Source of the DNA: a virus
Strand: one strand, 5' to 3'
Length of the DNA: 34,880 bases
Virus record (IMG/VR): IMGVR_UViG_3300050821_002462
Location: 1-34,880 of that record
Below the pieces are notes generated by a model. That model saw only the letters and a list, made by a program, of their open reading frames with translations, ran no database searches and was not told the origin of the DNA. Made by a program: the position numbers and the translations under genes. This document shows, in pieces, positions 8,288 through 15,956 of this stretch (positions within the stretch are counted from its first letter, which is position 1; every line of letters starts with the position of its first letter).

Positions 8288-9561
8288 TATACCAGCCCCT
8301 TGGGCCTATAGTTCGACCACGTATGTCCGCCGTCGTTCGAATAGCGCATGAAGAGAGACGGGATCGGCTGTGGTGAGGTAGGAGAATAGGGCGTTTGAGG
8401 ATTGCCGGGGTATGGGACCGAGCCAGACGGAGGCGGGGGCGGAGATGTGGGGCCGAACATATACATTGACGTGATGTTCAGCCCGAGGATATCGACGGGT
8501 GTTATCGGATTGGTCTGCCAAGACCCGCCGCTGATAACGGTGTCCAGTTTGTAGATTGTGTCCGTGCCGAAATTCTGAAACCCAACGGCGAAAGCGAGAT
8601 CGTTTGCCGATACTGCGGCCTTCATCGCCCAGAGTTGCGCCGTCACGCTAGGAGGCGTCTGGAATGTCCATGTCGCCCCGGAATCGACGGAGGTCGCGAC
8701 ATAGGACTGATAGGGATAGCTTCCATTGCCCTGAACGCCGGAGAAGCAGACGATAAGCGATGCACCGTCCGGCGACATGCCACAGGAAGAAAAACCGCTG
8801 CCGCCATTAGCGAAATTGGTCTGATTGGTTCCGCCAGGAACCGGAGGGGCAATCTGGCTCCATGTCGAGCCGGAGTTGTTCGAAAGGTAGATGAATTGAT
8901 CCCAGGTCGAGACAAACAGCACCTTCGTGCCTGCGGCCGAGCAAACGAGCTGGCTGTTGTTTTCCGTGTTTGGATTTGCGGTGCCCGTTGGCGGCGCCGT
9001 CACATCCGCCCAGGTCACCCCGCTATTGGTGCTCTTGGAGAGGAAAAGTGTGCCTCCGGTCGATTGGCTAGTCGACGTCATATAGAGGATCGACGCGCCC
9101 TTATTGATGGCTGCGCGGCTCCAGAATCTCCCTGTCCCGAGGCCGGTAATATCGCCCCACGTCACCCCGCCGTTGATCGAAATGCGAGGATAACTCAGGG
9201 TCGAATCGACCCAATTGCTCGGGAGCGCCAGAATGACGCCGGCCGAACCACTAACCGCGCCGGAGAAGAATGTCTGATGATGCGCGGCCGTGCCGTCCGA
9301 TGTCGGCCCGGTCGGATTTATGAACGTCCAAAGACCGCCGGCATTGCGCGTGATGTTTAAGGCAGATTCGTTTGGAAGGCCGTTGTATTCGGCGTCGAAT
9401 GCGACGCACGTTTGCGCGTCGCCGTCGTTCGGCGCCATTTGTAGGTCCGTCCACTCCCCGGCGGAGGTCAGGGTCGTGGATATGGTATAGGTCAGGCCGA
9501 GGTCTGTCGTGGTGAACAGATGGCAGGAGTCGTCAAAGAGATAGACGGTATAGGCCGACAT
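8287..9561 (-). CDS. Asp-box (BNR repeat) beta-propeller-like virion protein
   Basis: 424 residues, ATG 9561. At least five Asp-box motifs are visible: SINGGVTWGD, STNSGVTWAD, SNNSGSTWSQ, SVDSGATWTF and C-terminal YSNDGGHTWSNY. Such repeats form sialidase or VPS10-type propellers, but no sialidase catalytic residues are identifiable. The C-terminus follows a Pro-rich linker and resembles the piece absent from the adjacent gp10-like protein. Position among tail genes suggests a structural or carbohydrate-contacting tail component. Confidence 0.75.
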   Translation of the reverse strand: MSAYTVYLFDDSCHLFTTTDLGLTYTISTTLTSAGEWTDLQMAPNDGDAQTCVAFDAEYNGLPNESALNITRNAGGLWTFINPTGPTSDGTAAHHQTFFSGAVSGSAGVILALPSNWVDSTLSYPRISINGGVTWGDITGLGTGRFWSRAAINKGASILYMTSTSQSTGGTLFLSKSTNSGVTWADVTAPPTGTANPNTENNSQLVCSAAGTKVLFVSTWDQFIYLSNNSGSTWSQIAPPVPGGTNQTNFANGGSGFSSCGMSPDGASLIVCFSGVQGNGSYPYQSYVATSVDSGATWTFQTPPSVTAQLWAMKAAVSANDLAFAVGFQNFGTDTIYKLDTVISGGSWQTNPITPVDILGLNITSMYMFGPTSPPPPPSGSVPYPGNPQTPYSPTSPQPIPSLFMRYSNDGGHTWSNYRPKGLV

Positions 9562-9570
9562 CTCTCTAAC

Positions 9571-9750
9571 TCACATCGTCTGGTCAGCGCGCGTCAAGCC
9601 AGTCAGCATGTTATCAATCTGTAGGAGAATGCCAAGCAAGTCTGGAAGAGGCTTCCAATCTGGCGCATCGGCCTTCCAATGCTTATCCCAAAGATAAATA
9701 GCCATACGCCGCGCGTTGACTAGTGCTTCTTCTTCCACTGTCCTCTTCAT
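9571..9750 (-). CDS. Small hypothetical protein (59 aa)
   Basis: Frame from ATG 9750 (MKRTVEEEALVNARRMAIYL) to TGA 9571, with the upstream stop TAG one base before the ATG. Trp-rich centre (LWDKHWKADAPDWKPLP) and an amphipathic C-terminal helix. Fits exactly between two tail-region genes. No family recognised; expression is inferred from tight packing. Confidence 0.65.
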   Translation of the reverse strand: MKRTVEEEALVNARRMAIYLWDKHWKADAPDWKPLPDLLGILLQIDNMLTGLTRADQTM

Positions 9751-9751
9751 T

Positions 9752-9940
9752 CTAACTCACTGCCCCAGGCAAAGGAGGCCACCAGGTGATCGTCGCCCGC
9801 TTGCGTGAGGCATAAGCATCCGCCTCCGCCTTGGATGGCAACACCAGAGATGGCCTGACTGGGGCATCCGAAGGATAAAGCGAGAGACGGAACACTCCAT
9901 CCCGGGTATCGAACCAGCCATAATACCGGCGGCGGATCAT
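9752..9940 (-). CDS. Small hypothetical phage protein (62 aa)
   Basis: Starts at ATG 9940 in a TAATG overlap with the preceding gene. Aromatic-rich N-terminus (MIRRRYYGWFDTRDGVFRL) and C-terminal TITWWPPLPG. A longer frame through here on the same strand is a shadow of this gene and its neighbour. Role unknown. Confidence 0.65.
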   Translation of the reverse strand: MIRRRYYGWFDTRDGVFRLSLYPSDAPVRPSLVLPSKAEADAYASRKRATITWWPPLPGAVS

Positions 9941-10347
9941 TACTGACCAGCCCATACTCCGGTCTTGGCGCACCATACGATGCGAGAAGTGTGAGCATTG
10001 AGCGATAGGCTCGTCGTGTTGTCGATCGTGTCCTGCGCCGCCGTAATCGGATTGTTGGCGATCGAGGGATAGATCGTGCAGTTATTCGCCGTATTGTTGT
10101 AGAACATAAGGCATGAGCCCGCATAGGCAAAGGGCAGTGCAACGCCGAGGCCCGTCGATGCCGTCGACGTGTCGATCTCGACCAGCATATTCTGGCCCGC
10201 AAGCTGGGTCGCGCCGCTCTGCGCCGATCCTGCCGCCACGACGCCGGAGATGGAACTGAAGTTAACGCCCTGCGCGATGCCGTTCACCCAAACGCCGTCG
10301 ATTAACTGAGGGCCAGTTCCGGGCGGGGGCTGAATTCCTACTGTCAT
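9940..10347 (-). CDS. Beta-rich structural protein, decoration/fibre-like
   Basis: 135 residues, ATG 10347, overlapping the upstream stop as ATGA. The second half alternates hydrophobic and Asn/Thr residues (SCLMFYNNTANNCTIYPSIA, then AQDTIDNTTSLSLNAHTSR) and ends VWCAKTGVWAGQ, a pattern common in small phage capsid or fibre modules. A similar ending occurs in the exported protein at 23748..24392. Lies between the gp4-like adaptor and the tail hub. Confidence 0.65.
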   Translation of the reverse strand: MTVGIQPPPGTGPQLIDGVWVNGIAQGVNFSSISGVVAAGSAQSGATQLAGQNMLVEIDTSTASTGLGVALPFAYAGSCLMFYNNTANNCTIYPSIANNPITAAQDTIDNTTSLSLNAHTSRIVWCAKTGVWAGQ

Positions 10348-10544
10348 GGGTCTATTCCTTTATTGTGAGCATCTGGCTCGGGGTGGCGCGCTAACTCTTG
10401 CTCGGCGAACATCGCCCGGCAGCGATAGAAGTTGAGTGCGTCAAGGACGTTCTGGATTGCGTCGACGGGCGTGAAGGGATCGGCCCAACCCATGCGCCGA
10501 ACAGTTTCCTCGTCATCGGGGAGTCGTTTAAGATTGACGCTCAA
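10344..10544 (-). CDS. Small hypothetical phage protein (66 aa)
   Basis: ATG 10544 (MSVNLKRLPDDEETVRRMGW), ends in an ATGA overlap with the next gene. Central DPFTPVDAIQNVLDALNFY followed by a basic helix. Helical, soluble. Located just after the gp4-like adaptor; function not recognised. Confidence 0.7.
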   Translation of the reverse strand: MSVNLKRLPDDEETVRRMGWADPFTPVDAIQNVLDALNFYRCRAMFAEQELARHPEPDAHNKGIDP

Positions 10545-10556
10545 GGAAGTGTTCCT

Positions 10557-11333
10557 TTATTGCGAGTCACTGTCCCCGCGGTAGTCGTAAGCTCTGTTCC
10601 GGGTTCGCAGGGCGCGCGGCATGACCAGAGTCGACATGGCCGTATTGCCGAGGCGGATGGTGTTGAGCGCATCCCGCGCAAGCGCATTGATGGCCGGATC
10701 GGCGGGCATCTGGTAGACGGCGCGAAGCCGCTTCACGAGACACCAGTTTAGCGCCGCCTCGTATTCCGGCGGGAAGTTGATCTGCTGCTGAAGGCTCTGG
10801 AAACGAGGCAGGACAACCTTAAAGCCGACATGCATCTCGTAAATCGTCGGCTGCGGAATTGGCCAAAAGCGGAGGATTCCGACCGGCCATTGCGGATCGT
10901 AGAACACCTGCCAGGGCAGCGTGCCGATGAATTTGACCGTGATCCGCGAATAGTCCTCCTTCGAGGGGATGATATAGATCGGGATATCGACCGGCGTACC
11001 GCCCGAGGGAATCTGTTGGGTGAAGCGAAGGAAGGCGTATTCCAGCCGATCAGGACGTGGGTTTATGTTGACGTCCTGATTTAGCCCAACGGTGTATGTG
11101 TTGGCTCCGTTTGACGTTATGGCGTAATCTTCGAGCGCGTAGCAGAGCCATCTCTTTCTCGCCCATTGGGCGAGCAACCAATTGACCTGCGTGAACGCCC
11201 GGTTGAGGATCGGTTGCTCGATCTGCTCGTCGATACCGACAATGCCCGCGTCGATCAGCGCATTTGCGAGCAATTGCCCGCAATTGCTGATCGGCAGCGC
11301 AGGTTCGGCCGGCGGCGGCGAGCCGAGCGGCAC
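10557..11333 (-). CDS. P22 gp4-like head-tail adaptor / tail accessory factor candidate
   Basis: 258 residues, ATG 11333. The start of the fold resembles gp4-type adaptors: LLANALIDAGIVGIDEQIEQ, then NRAFTQVNWLLAQWARKRW. Later segments include NPRPDRLEYAFLR, IPSKEDYSRI and LPPxYE-type NFPPEYEAALNWCLVKRL. It is longer than P22 gp4 (166 residues) but placed correctly, after coat and before gp10. In P22, gp4 binds the portal ring and extends the tail hub; the same role is inferred here. Confidence 0.7.
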   Translation of the reverse strand: MPLGSPPPAEPALPISNCGQLLANALIDAGIVGIDEQIEQPILNRAFTQVNWLLAQWARKRWLCYALEDYAITSNGANTYTVGLNQDVNINPRPDRLEYAFLRFTQQIPSGGTPVDIPIYIIPSKEDYSRITVKFIGTLPWQVFYDPQWPVGILRFWPIPQPTIYEMHVGFKVVLPRFQSLQQQINFPPEYEAALNWCLVKRLRAVYQMPADPAINALARDALNTIRLGNTAMSTLVMPRALRTRNRAYDYRGDSDSQ

Positions 11334-11336
11334 GAC

Positions 11337-12170
11337 TTACTCCGTGACGCCTGGAGGAGAGGCCTTGAGGACTTCAGCCTTCAGGCGCTCCAGGCCCCAA
11401 CGCTTGTCAACCTTGAGGCCAAGCCGCTCCGCCTCGGCGATCCACGAATCATGCTCCCCCGCCAGAGCAAGGGCCTCGCGATCTTCAGCGGTCTGCGCGT
11501 ATTTGTATAGCGGGTTTTCCTCCTCATGCGCCAGATCAGCGACAGCCTCCTTGGTCTTCTTCCATGCCTGGAAGGCGATGAATTCTTGCCATTCGGCGTC
11601 GTCAATGGCGGCTGGCTTGGATGGGCCCCCAGAGCCCTGCAATGCCCCGGCGACGGCCGCCGCGACCCGCGGGATAAGATCGTCTGCCAGATCGCGCTGG
11701 GTCTGTGCATGGCTCTGTGTGGCCGGAATATAGTTCTTCCCCGGCCCTGGCTTGTTGGGGTCGAACCGGGTTGTTCCCGCCCATGGCTTTGGACGCCAGG
11801 GGGAATCGTCGTTCCAATCCCAGAGGGCCCGGAGGCCAAACCGCTGCCGCTCTTCCTCAGTCGCCTCCCGATAGCCGACGCCTATTTCCGCCGCCTCCTC
11901 GGCGTTCTTGCAAATCATAGGCTCTTCGGTTGGATGGTAGAACCATGCCGGATAGGGCTGGAAGCCACCCCGGTTGAAATACTTGGCTAGTTGCTTGATC
12001 TTGCTCAGATCCGGAATGACCGGATTCGCGGGCGGAGGATTCCATGAAATCGTCTCGCCGTCTGAGAGCGTGACCTTCATGCCCTCGTCAAGATCAGATG
12101 ACATCCTGCCCACCGCTGATCTGGGAGGAAGTGCAGTGCCTCTTTCGTCAATCGCGAATTTCAACGTCAT
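11337..12170 (-). CDS. Hypothetical virion-module protein with LEM/HeH-like C-terminus
   Basis: 277 residues, ATG 12170. The middle is Pro/Trp-rich (WDWNDDSPWRPKPWAGTTR) and the final 35 residues (SWIAEAERLGLKVDKRW, then GLERLKAEVLKA) resemble small helical LEM/HeH-type modules found at the ends of phage structural proteins. It is the first gene after a strong hairpin (12194-12219) and sits between coat and the adaptor. Possibly a head-completion or head-fibre component; not identified. Confidence 0.6.
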   Translation of the reverse strand: MTLKFAIDERGTALPPRSAVGRMSSDLDEGMKVTLSDGETISWNPPPANPVIPDLSKIKQLAKYFNRGGFQPYPAWFYHPTEEPMICKNAEEAAEIGVGYREATEEERQRFGLRALWDWNDDSPWRPKPWAGTTRFDPNKPGPGKNYIPATQSHAQTQRDLADDLIPRVAAAVAGALQGSGGPSKPAAIDDAEWQEFIAFQAWKKTKEAVADLAHEEENPLYKYAQTAEDREALALAGEHDSWIAEAERLGLKVDKRWGLERLKAEVLKASPPGVTE

Positions 12171-12193
12171 AATGTCAGCTATTCCCTATTGAG

Positions 12194-12219
12194 CCGGCGG
12201 CGCGGGCTTGCGCCGCCGG
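12194..12219 (-). terminator. Strong GC hairpin between coat cluster and tail genes
   Basis: On the transcribed strand CCGGCGGCGC, loop AAGCCC, GCGCCGCCGG: a perfect 10-bp stem with 6-nt loop. The following CTCAATAGGG is not U-rich, so this is not a textbook intrinsic terminator. It could attenuate transcription or protect coat mRNA ends. Confidence 0.5.
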
Positions 12220-12223
12220 GATA

Positions 12224-12412
12224 TCAGGCGAAATCCTTATTCAGGACGCGATAACGGTCGCCAAAAGCAACGGTAAGTTCTTTCGCGATTTCACTTGCCA
12301 TCTCATAAGTCTTGAACTGGCCGACAAGGCGAAAGTCAGGGGCGAGGACAACAAACGCAAATGTCCCCAAGAGCCGCTGGATACGGGCGGCTTTTGCTTT
12401 TGGCATCTTCAT
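12224..12412 (-). CDS. Small basic hypothetical protein (62 aa)
   Basis: ATG 12412, nine bases after the coat stop, ending just before the hairpin. Lys/Arg-rich N-terminus (MKMPKAKAARIQRLLG), then VVLAPDFRLVGQFKTYEMAS. Co-transcribed with coat; a capsid accessory role is possible but unproven. Confidence 0.65.
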   Translation of the reverse strand: MKMPKAKAARIQRLLGTFAFVVLAPDFRLVGQFKTYEMASEIAKELTVAFGDRYRVLNKDFA

Positions 12413-12421
12413 CCGATGTCC

Positions 12422-13681
12422 TTACGGAATGGCGTCCGCGACCGAGACCGCCCATTCCGGCCGCGGCATCGCCGAGCCGAATAGGATGTCCAAGCGATCG
12501 ACCGGTTGGTCAGTCGTCGGCTCGTAAACCACGAGCGAACGCATGGAGAGAGTGTCGTAATTGTGCCGTGCGGCCGCAATGACGCCCTTCTCGTTCGGCG
12601 GAATCCACAGCGGCGCCACAACCATCGTGATCGCATCCGGGCTATAGGCGATGTTCTGCCGATAGGTGGCGGAAGCGTTGGCAAACGGCGTGATCACTGC
12701 GTTGGCTGCCGGCGACGCCGTAACAGTCTGGTACTGCTGCGGGGTGTAAGGCAGTCCCGCATAGGGCGTCGAAGAAGCCGGCGGGATCAGCGCGGGATAG
12801 ACCGGGATCGACGTCGCCCCTGACGCCACGTTGGCGGTGACGACGAACTGCGCTAGGATGCCGAGCGACTGAAAAGTCGTCCGGTTAACGGCATTGACAC
12901 CCGCGACCGTGATCACATCCCCCTGGTTGAGCGTCCCGGAAAGCGCTGAGATCGTGAGCGAATTGCCGGTTTGCCCCGCAGTGGTGATGCTCGCCGTGGT
13001 TGCGGTTCCGGTCGTATGAGAGACCACGGACTGATCTTCAAACCACCGGAATTGCAACGCCTCATACATCATCGCCGTATTGTATTGGTCGCTGATGTTC
13101 TTGACGGGGTTCAGGAGACCCCTCAACGCCAACTGGACACGGGTGTCGGAGCGCGGGGCCAGCACAACCTTGCGCATGCCTTGCTCGCCGAAGTTCGGCG
13201 CCGAGTTCTCTTCCAAAATCGCTCTCGCTAGAGCGAATGGCGCATCGTTCACCGCGAGGATGTTGTTTGAGGCATCGACGTTAGCAACAATGTTGCGCAC
13301 GTTCGGCGCGGTATTAGCCATGATTTGGACGGCCACATTACCGGCGAGCGCATTGGTGCGGGGGAGAACAATTCTCTCCATGTAATCGTCAACATCGAGC
13401 GTGGTTTCCGCCGAGGTGAACGCCACATCGATATGCCGCTGCGTCGCGACGGTGATGAGGAACTGCTGTTCGACCGTGTCCTGAATGCTGATCCCCGGCC
13501 CGTCCGTGACGGTGTACTGATTGGGATAGCGGACGCGAAGCTGTGCGCCGAAACGGGCGCCTTCATCCCCGAACTGGTCTTCATATTGTCGGTTGATGTT
13601 CTGCAAGAAGTAGTTGGTATTCAAGAACATTCTGATGGCATACCGAGTAATCATACTCGGCGTGAGGATGTTGTTGGCCAT
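12422..13681 (-). CDS. Major capsid (coat) protein, P22 gp5-like
   Basis: 419 residues, close to P22 coat (430). ATG 13681, preceded by AAGGAA. N-terminal MANNILTPSMITRYAIRMFL, the helical IVLPRTNALAGNVAVQIM (about 104-121) and the domain around QLALRGLLNPVKN fit the HK97/P22 coat fold. Residues about 225-340 contain a beta insertion (NSLTISALSGTLNQGDVITV) comparable to the P22 coat I-domain, where GDKISFAGV-type sequence occurs. It follows scaffold and precedes gp4/gp10, the P22 order. The identification rests on order, length and insertion pattern. Confidence 0.85.
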   Translation of the reverse strand: MANNILTPSMITRYAIRMFLNTNYFLQNINRQYEDQFGDEGARFGAQLRVRYPNQYTVTDGPGISIQDTVEQQFLITVATQRHIDVAFTSAETTLDVDDYMERIVLPRTNALAGNVAVQIMANTAPNVRNIVANVDASNNILAVNDAPFALARAILEENSAPNFGEQGMRKVVLAPRSDTRVQLALRGLLNPVKNISDQYNTAMMYEALQFRWFEDQSVVSHTTGTATTASITTAGQTGNSLTISALSGTLNQGDVITVAGVNAVNRTTFQSLGILAQFVVTANVASGATSIPVYPALIPPASSTPYAGLPYTPQQYQTVTASPAANAVITPFANASATYRQNIAYSPDAITMVVAPLWIPPNEKGVIAAARHNYDTLSMRSLVVYEPTTDQPVDRLDILFGSAMPRPEWAVSVADAIP

Positions 13682-13833
13682 GGCCGGGATTCCTTGTGGA
13701 CCGCGCGGCGCGCGGAAAGAGCGGCCTTTCGCCGCAGGTTTGCCTGATCCCGGTCAGGAGATTGCTAGGGAGAACCCCGATAACGTCTCGGGTAGCGAAC
13801 CCGGTTTAGAGCCCCGGTAGGCTTAGGCTTGCT
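13682..13833 (-). other. Scaffold-coat intergenic leader with hairpins
   Basis: 152 nt without a gene. On the transcribed strand it holds GGGT-TCGCT-ACCC and GCGGC-GAAAG-GCCGC, the latter followed by TCTTT, then the coat ribosome site AAGGAA. No convincing sigma70 promoter. Perhaps a leader that raises coat translation or trims the scaffold-coat mRNA. Confidence 0.4.
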
Positions 13834-14673
13834 TTAAAAGCGACCGCCGCGGCGCTTCTGCATCATTTCTTGAAATCCGCGGGTAAACTCTTCATCGGAC
13901 GCCTTGTCATCGCGCCAGTCGACGGTCTTCGATGTGCTCGAATTGAGGGCCGGGGCCGGCGCAGGGGCCTTGCTGACGCCCCTCCCGACTGCGGCAGGCT
14001 TGGCGGCCTCGGCTGCGGCAGGAACCGCCTGTTGGGCCTTCATGGTCATTCTGGTTAGCTCCGCAATGCGATGTTCCGGCCGCATATTGACGAGGCCGAC
14101 CGTCTTATCAATGTCCTGCGCAAGTTCATGCAATAGTTCATGCGCCTTATCGCCCCCGACCGCCAAGACGGAATGGACGAAAGGATCTTGATCCGCCCCG
14201 ACTGCGCCGAGATTGCGAATGGTGTTTGTGAACTCGGCGCCGTATTGCGAAGTCCCGCGAGCGCGAAGGGTTTCGACATCACGCAGGAAAAGCTTGTATT
14301 CCGCCATCCGGTCGATCGCCGCGGCGTCAAGCGGGGGCTGGGGCTGTTGCGATCGAGGCAAGTCTTGCTGTGACGCCGGACCCTTCGATAGACGATCGAC
14401 CATCGCACGTAGATCGGCATTCTCACGCGCGACTTGCGCCGCCCGCTCCTCTGCCTCTCGTCGACGAGCGCGCTGCGCCGTCAGTTCGCCGATAATCGGG
14501 TCGGAAGGCCTCGCCCTGGCCGGCGGTTGGACCGGCTCGATGGGCTTTGCGGCCTCGTCGACAAGAGGCTCGATGAGATTCGGCGTTGCCGCTAGCGCGC
14601 TCGGAGCAGCATTGTCGGCCTCTGCGGGGGCCGGAGCTTCGTCTTTAACTTCCGTTTCTGCTTCAGGGTCCAC
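13834..14673 (-). CDS. Scaffolding protein
   Basis: 279 residues from GTG 14673, which directly follows the upstream stop (TGAGTG). Highly charged and helical: acidic Ala/Pro N-terminus, then a long coiled-coil-like stretch (TAQRARRREAEERAAQVARE, then NADLRAMVDRL) and a basic tail (MMQKRRGGRF). P22 scaffold gp8 (303 residues) likewise binds coat with a basic C-terminal helix-turn-helix. Immediate position before coat supports the call. Confidence 0.8.
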   Translation of the reverse strand: MDPEAETEVKDEAPAPAEADNAAPSALAATPNLIEPLVDEAAKPIEPVQPPARARPSDPIIGELTAQRARRREAEERAAQVARENADLRAMVDRLSKGPASQQDLPRSQQPQPPLDAAAIDRMAEYKLFLRDVETLRARGTSQYGAEFTNTIRNLGAVGADQDPFVHSVLAVGGDKAHELLHELAQDIDKTVGLVNMRPEHRIAELTRMTMKAQQAVPAAAEAAKPAAVGRGVSKAPAPAPALNSSTSKTVDWRDDKASDEEFTRGFQEMMQKRRGGRF

Positions 14674-15129
14674 TCAATGCCTCGTCATGTTGATCTTGGC
14701 CGCGCCATTGGCCAGCGCGGCGCGGAAATTTGGGTTTGCGCCAAACTGGTCAAGAATCGCGCGATTGATCGCACGATCGCCCTCGTACTGGGCAGTTCCC
14801 GGCTCAAGTTGCAGACGCACGTCCTTCTCTTGCGCACCTTTGGAGGCCATCGCTTGCAGAATAAGAGCTAGGTGCATCTTATGCTTGTCGGCCGGGGGCG
14901 TGTTCGGGTCCGCCAGGCGCGAGGCATACATCGCCCGCGCTGCGGTCACAAATGTCTTCCAATTGGCCTCGGCGAAAGCGTATTCGTCCGGCCAGTTGAT
15001 GCGGAACTTCTCGCTCCGGTTCATGCCATGATAGACGCCGGCAATCTCCTGCGCGTCCTTATAGAGCATTTCCATCAGCTTGAAATATTCGTCGCGGCCG
15101 ATACGCTCGCCGTTGATGGTGATGTGCAT
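14674..15129 (-). CDS. Hypothetical protein of the portal-scaffold interval
   Basis: 151 residues, ATG 15129 (MHITINGERIGRDEYFKLME). Mainly helical with an aromatic centre (NWPDEYAFAEANWKTFV). Abuts the scaffold gene. No motif recognised; common position for capsid-assembly accessory proteins. Confidence 0.65.
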   Translation of the reverse strand: MHITINGERIGRDEYFKLMEMLYKDAQEIAGVYHGMNRSEKFRINWPDEYAFAEANWKTFVTAARAMYASRLADPNTPPADKHKMHLALILQAMASKGAQEKDVRLQLEPGTAQYEGDRAINRAILDQFGANPNFRAALANGAAKINMTRH

Positions 15130-15171
15130 CGCCTATTTGCGCCCAAACGTCACGTTCTTAGTTGCCCTTAC

Positions 15172-15327
15172 TTATTGGTTGCGGAAGGTCCAAATCTCAC
15201 GTGTATCATTGATTACGACCGTCCAAAGATCGTCATAGTCGAAACCGTAGTCGCGAAACAGGATCGCCCAGCCGCGGCCATGAGGGGTATCTACCTCCAT
15301 TGGAGGGTCTAAGCGTAGGATGAGCAT
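15172..15327 (-). CDS. Small hypothetical phage protein (51 aa)
   Basis: I choose ATG 15327 because it adds LRLDPPMEVDTP, a conserved-looking opening; a second in-frame ATG is at 15300. The body reads GWAILFRDYGFDYDDLW and ends TREIWTFRNQ, a type of short protein seen near phage head genes. Function unknown. Confidence 0.6.
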   Translation of the reverse strand: MLILRLDPPMEVDTPHGRGWAILFRDYGFDYDDLWTVVINDTREIWTFRNQ

Positions 15328-15363
15328 CGATGCCTAGCGCGCTGTGGGAGAAGGGGAGAGGTT

Positions 15364-15468
15364 TCAGAAGGTGTTCCACCAGAGGATAAACAACACCAGG
15401 GGAGTCACGAGCCCAAACCACACAACCTCAAATATGAGTATATCCCAGTCCCGGGTAAGATATTTCAT
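15364..15468 (-). CDS. Small membrane protein (34 aa)
   Basis: Frame from ATG 15468 (MKYLTRDWDILIF) to TGA 15364, preceded by GGCAGGTG. One predicted transmembrane helix (EVVWFGLVTPLVLFILWW). Too short and too isolated from lysis genes to call a holin. Role unknown. Confidence 0.5.
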   Translation of the reverse strand: MKYLTRDWDILIFEVVWFGLVTPLVLFILWWNTF

Positions 15469-15475
15469 CACCTGC

Positions 15476-15640
15476 CTAGCGCGTTCTTTTCTTGGCGCGA
15501 GGATCGTCCCGGCTCTGGCTGCCTGGAGTCCACCCATCGCCCTCAAGAGTCTTGCGCGGGAAGTCCTTGTCCGCCTTCATGTCGCGGAGGTTGTCGCTGC
15601 GCCGACTGATCGGCGCTTCGTCCTTGCCGTTCACTTTCAT
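15476..15640 (-). CDS. Small charged hypothetical protein (54 aa)
   Basis: ATG 15640 overlaps the preceding stop as ATGA; stop TAG 15476. Starts MKVNGKDEAPISRRSDNLRD and ends with a Lys/Arg tail (DDPRAKKRTR). Likely disordered and nucleic-acid-friendly. Part of the micro-gene chain. Confidence 0.6.
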   Translation of the reverse strand: MKVNGKDEAPISRRSDNLRDMKADKDFPRKTLEGDGWTPGSQSRDDPRAKKRTR

Positions 15641-15786
15641 TTGCGCTTGCCCTTCTTCGAGGCTTCGGCGCGTCGCTGTACGGCATAGCCGATCGCCGCG
15701 GCCTGTGCCTTTGGTTTTCCGGCCCGAATTTCCGTCGCTATGTTCTCGGAGCGGGCTTTGTCCGAGGTTCCTCGTTTCAACGGCAT
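15637..15786 (-). CDS. Small basic conserved-type phage protein (49 aa)
   Basis: ATG 15786 (ATGA overlap), product MPLKRGTSDKARSENIATEI then RAGKPKAQAAAIGYAV and a basic tail. This opening, with NIATEIRAGKPxxQAxAI, is typical of a short protein widespread in phages of Proteobacteria. Function unknown. Confidence 0.7.
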   Translation of the reverse strand: MPLKRGTSDKARSENIATEIRAGKPKAQAAAIGYAVQRRAEASKKGKRK

Positions 15787-15953
15787 CAAACTTCCTCTCT
15801 GTGGGCCTCGGCTAGCGTGTTGTAGGCCGCAGCGACCAGTCGGGATTTCGACGATCGATCAACCGGAACCATCTGCCCTAGGCGCTCGTCGAGGCGAATT
15901 AGGCCCGTGTCAGCCAGAGCCACACGCGCAACGCGAATCTGTTCATCGCTCAT
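15786..15953 (-). CDS. Small hypothetical protein (55 aa)
   Basis: ATG 15953 (MSDEQIRVARVALADTGLIR), three bases after the SleB-like gene; ends in an ATGA overlap. Helical and mildly acidic. No family recognised. Confidence 0.6.
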   Translation of the reverse strand: MSDEQIRVARVALADTGLIRLDERLGQMVPVDRSSKSRLVAAAYNTLAEAHREEV

Positions 15954-15956
15954 TGC

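Noticed and set aside
9747-10202. Leftward frame of 151 codons
   Set aside because: Arg/Ser-rich shadow of two better genes whose TAATG overlap at 9940 explains the region.
13682-13833. tRNA-like T-loop sequence (GGGTTCGCTACCC on the minus strand)
   Set aside because: No matching acceptor stem, D-arm or anticodon arm of normal size; treated as a leader hairpin.
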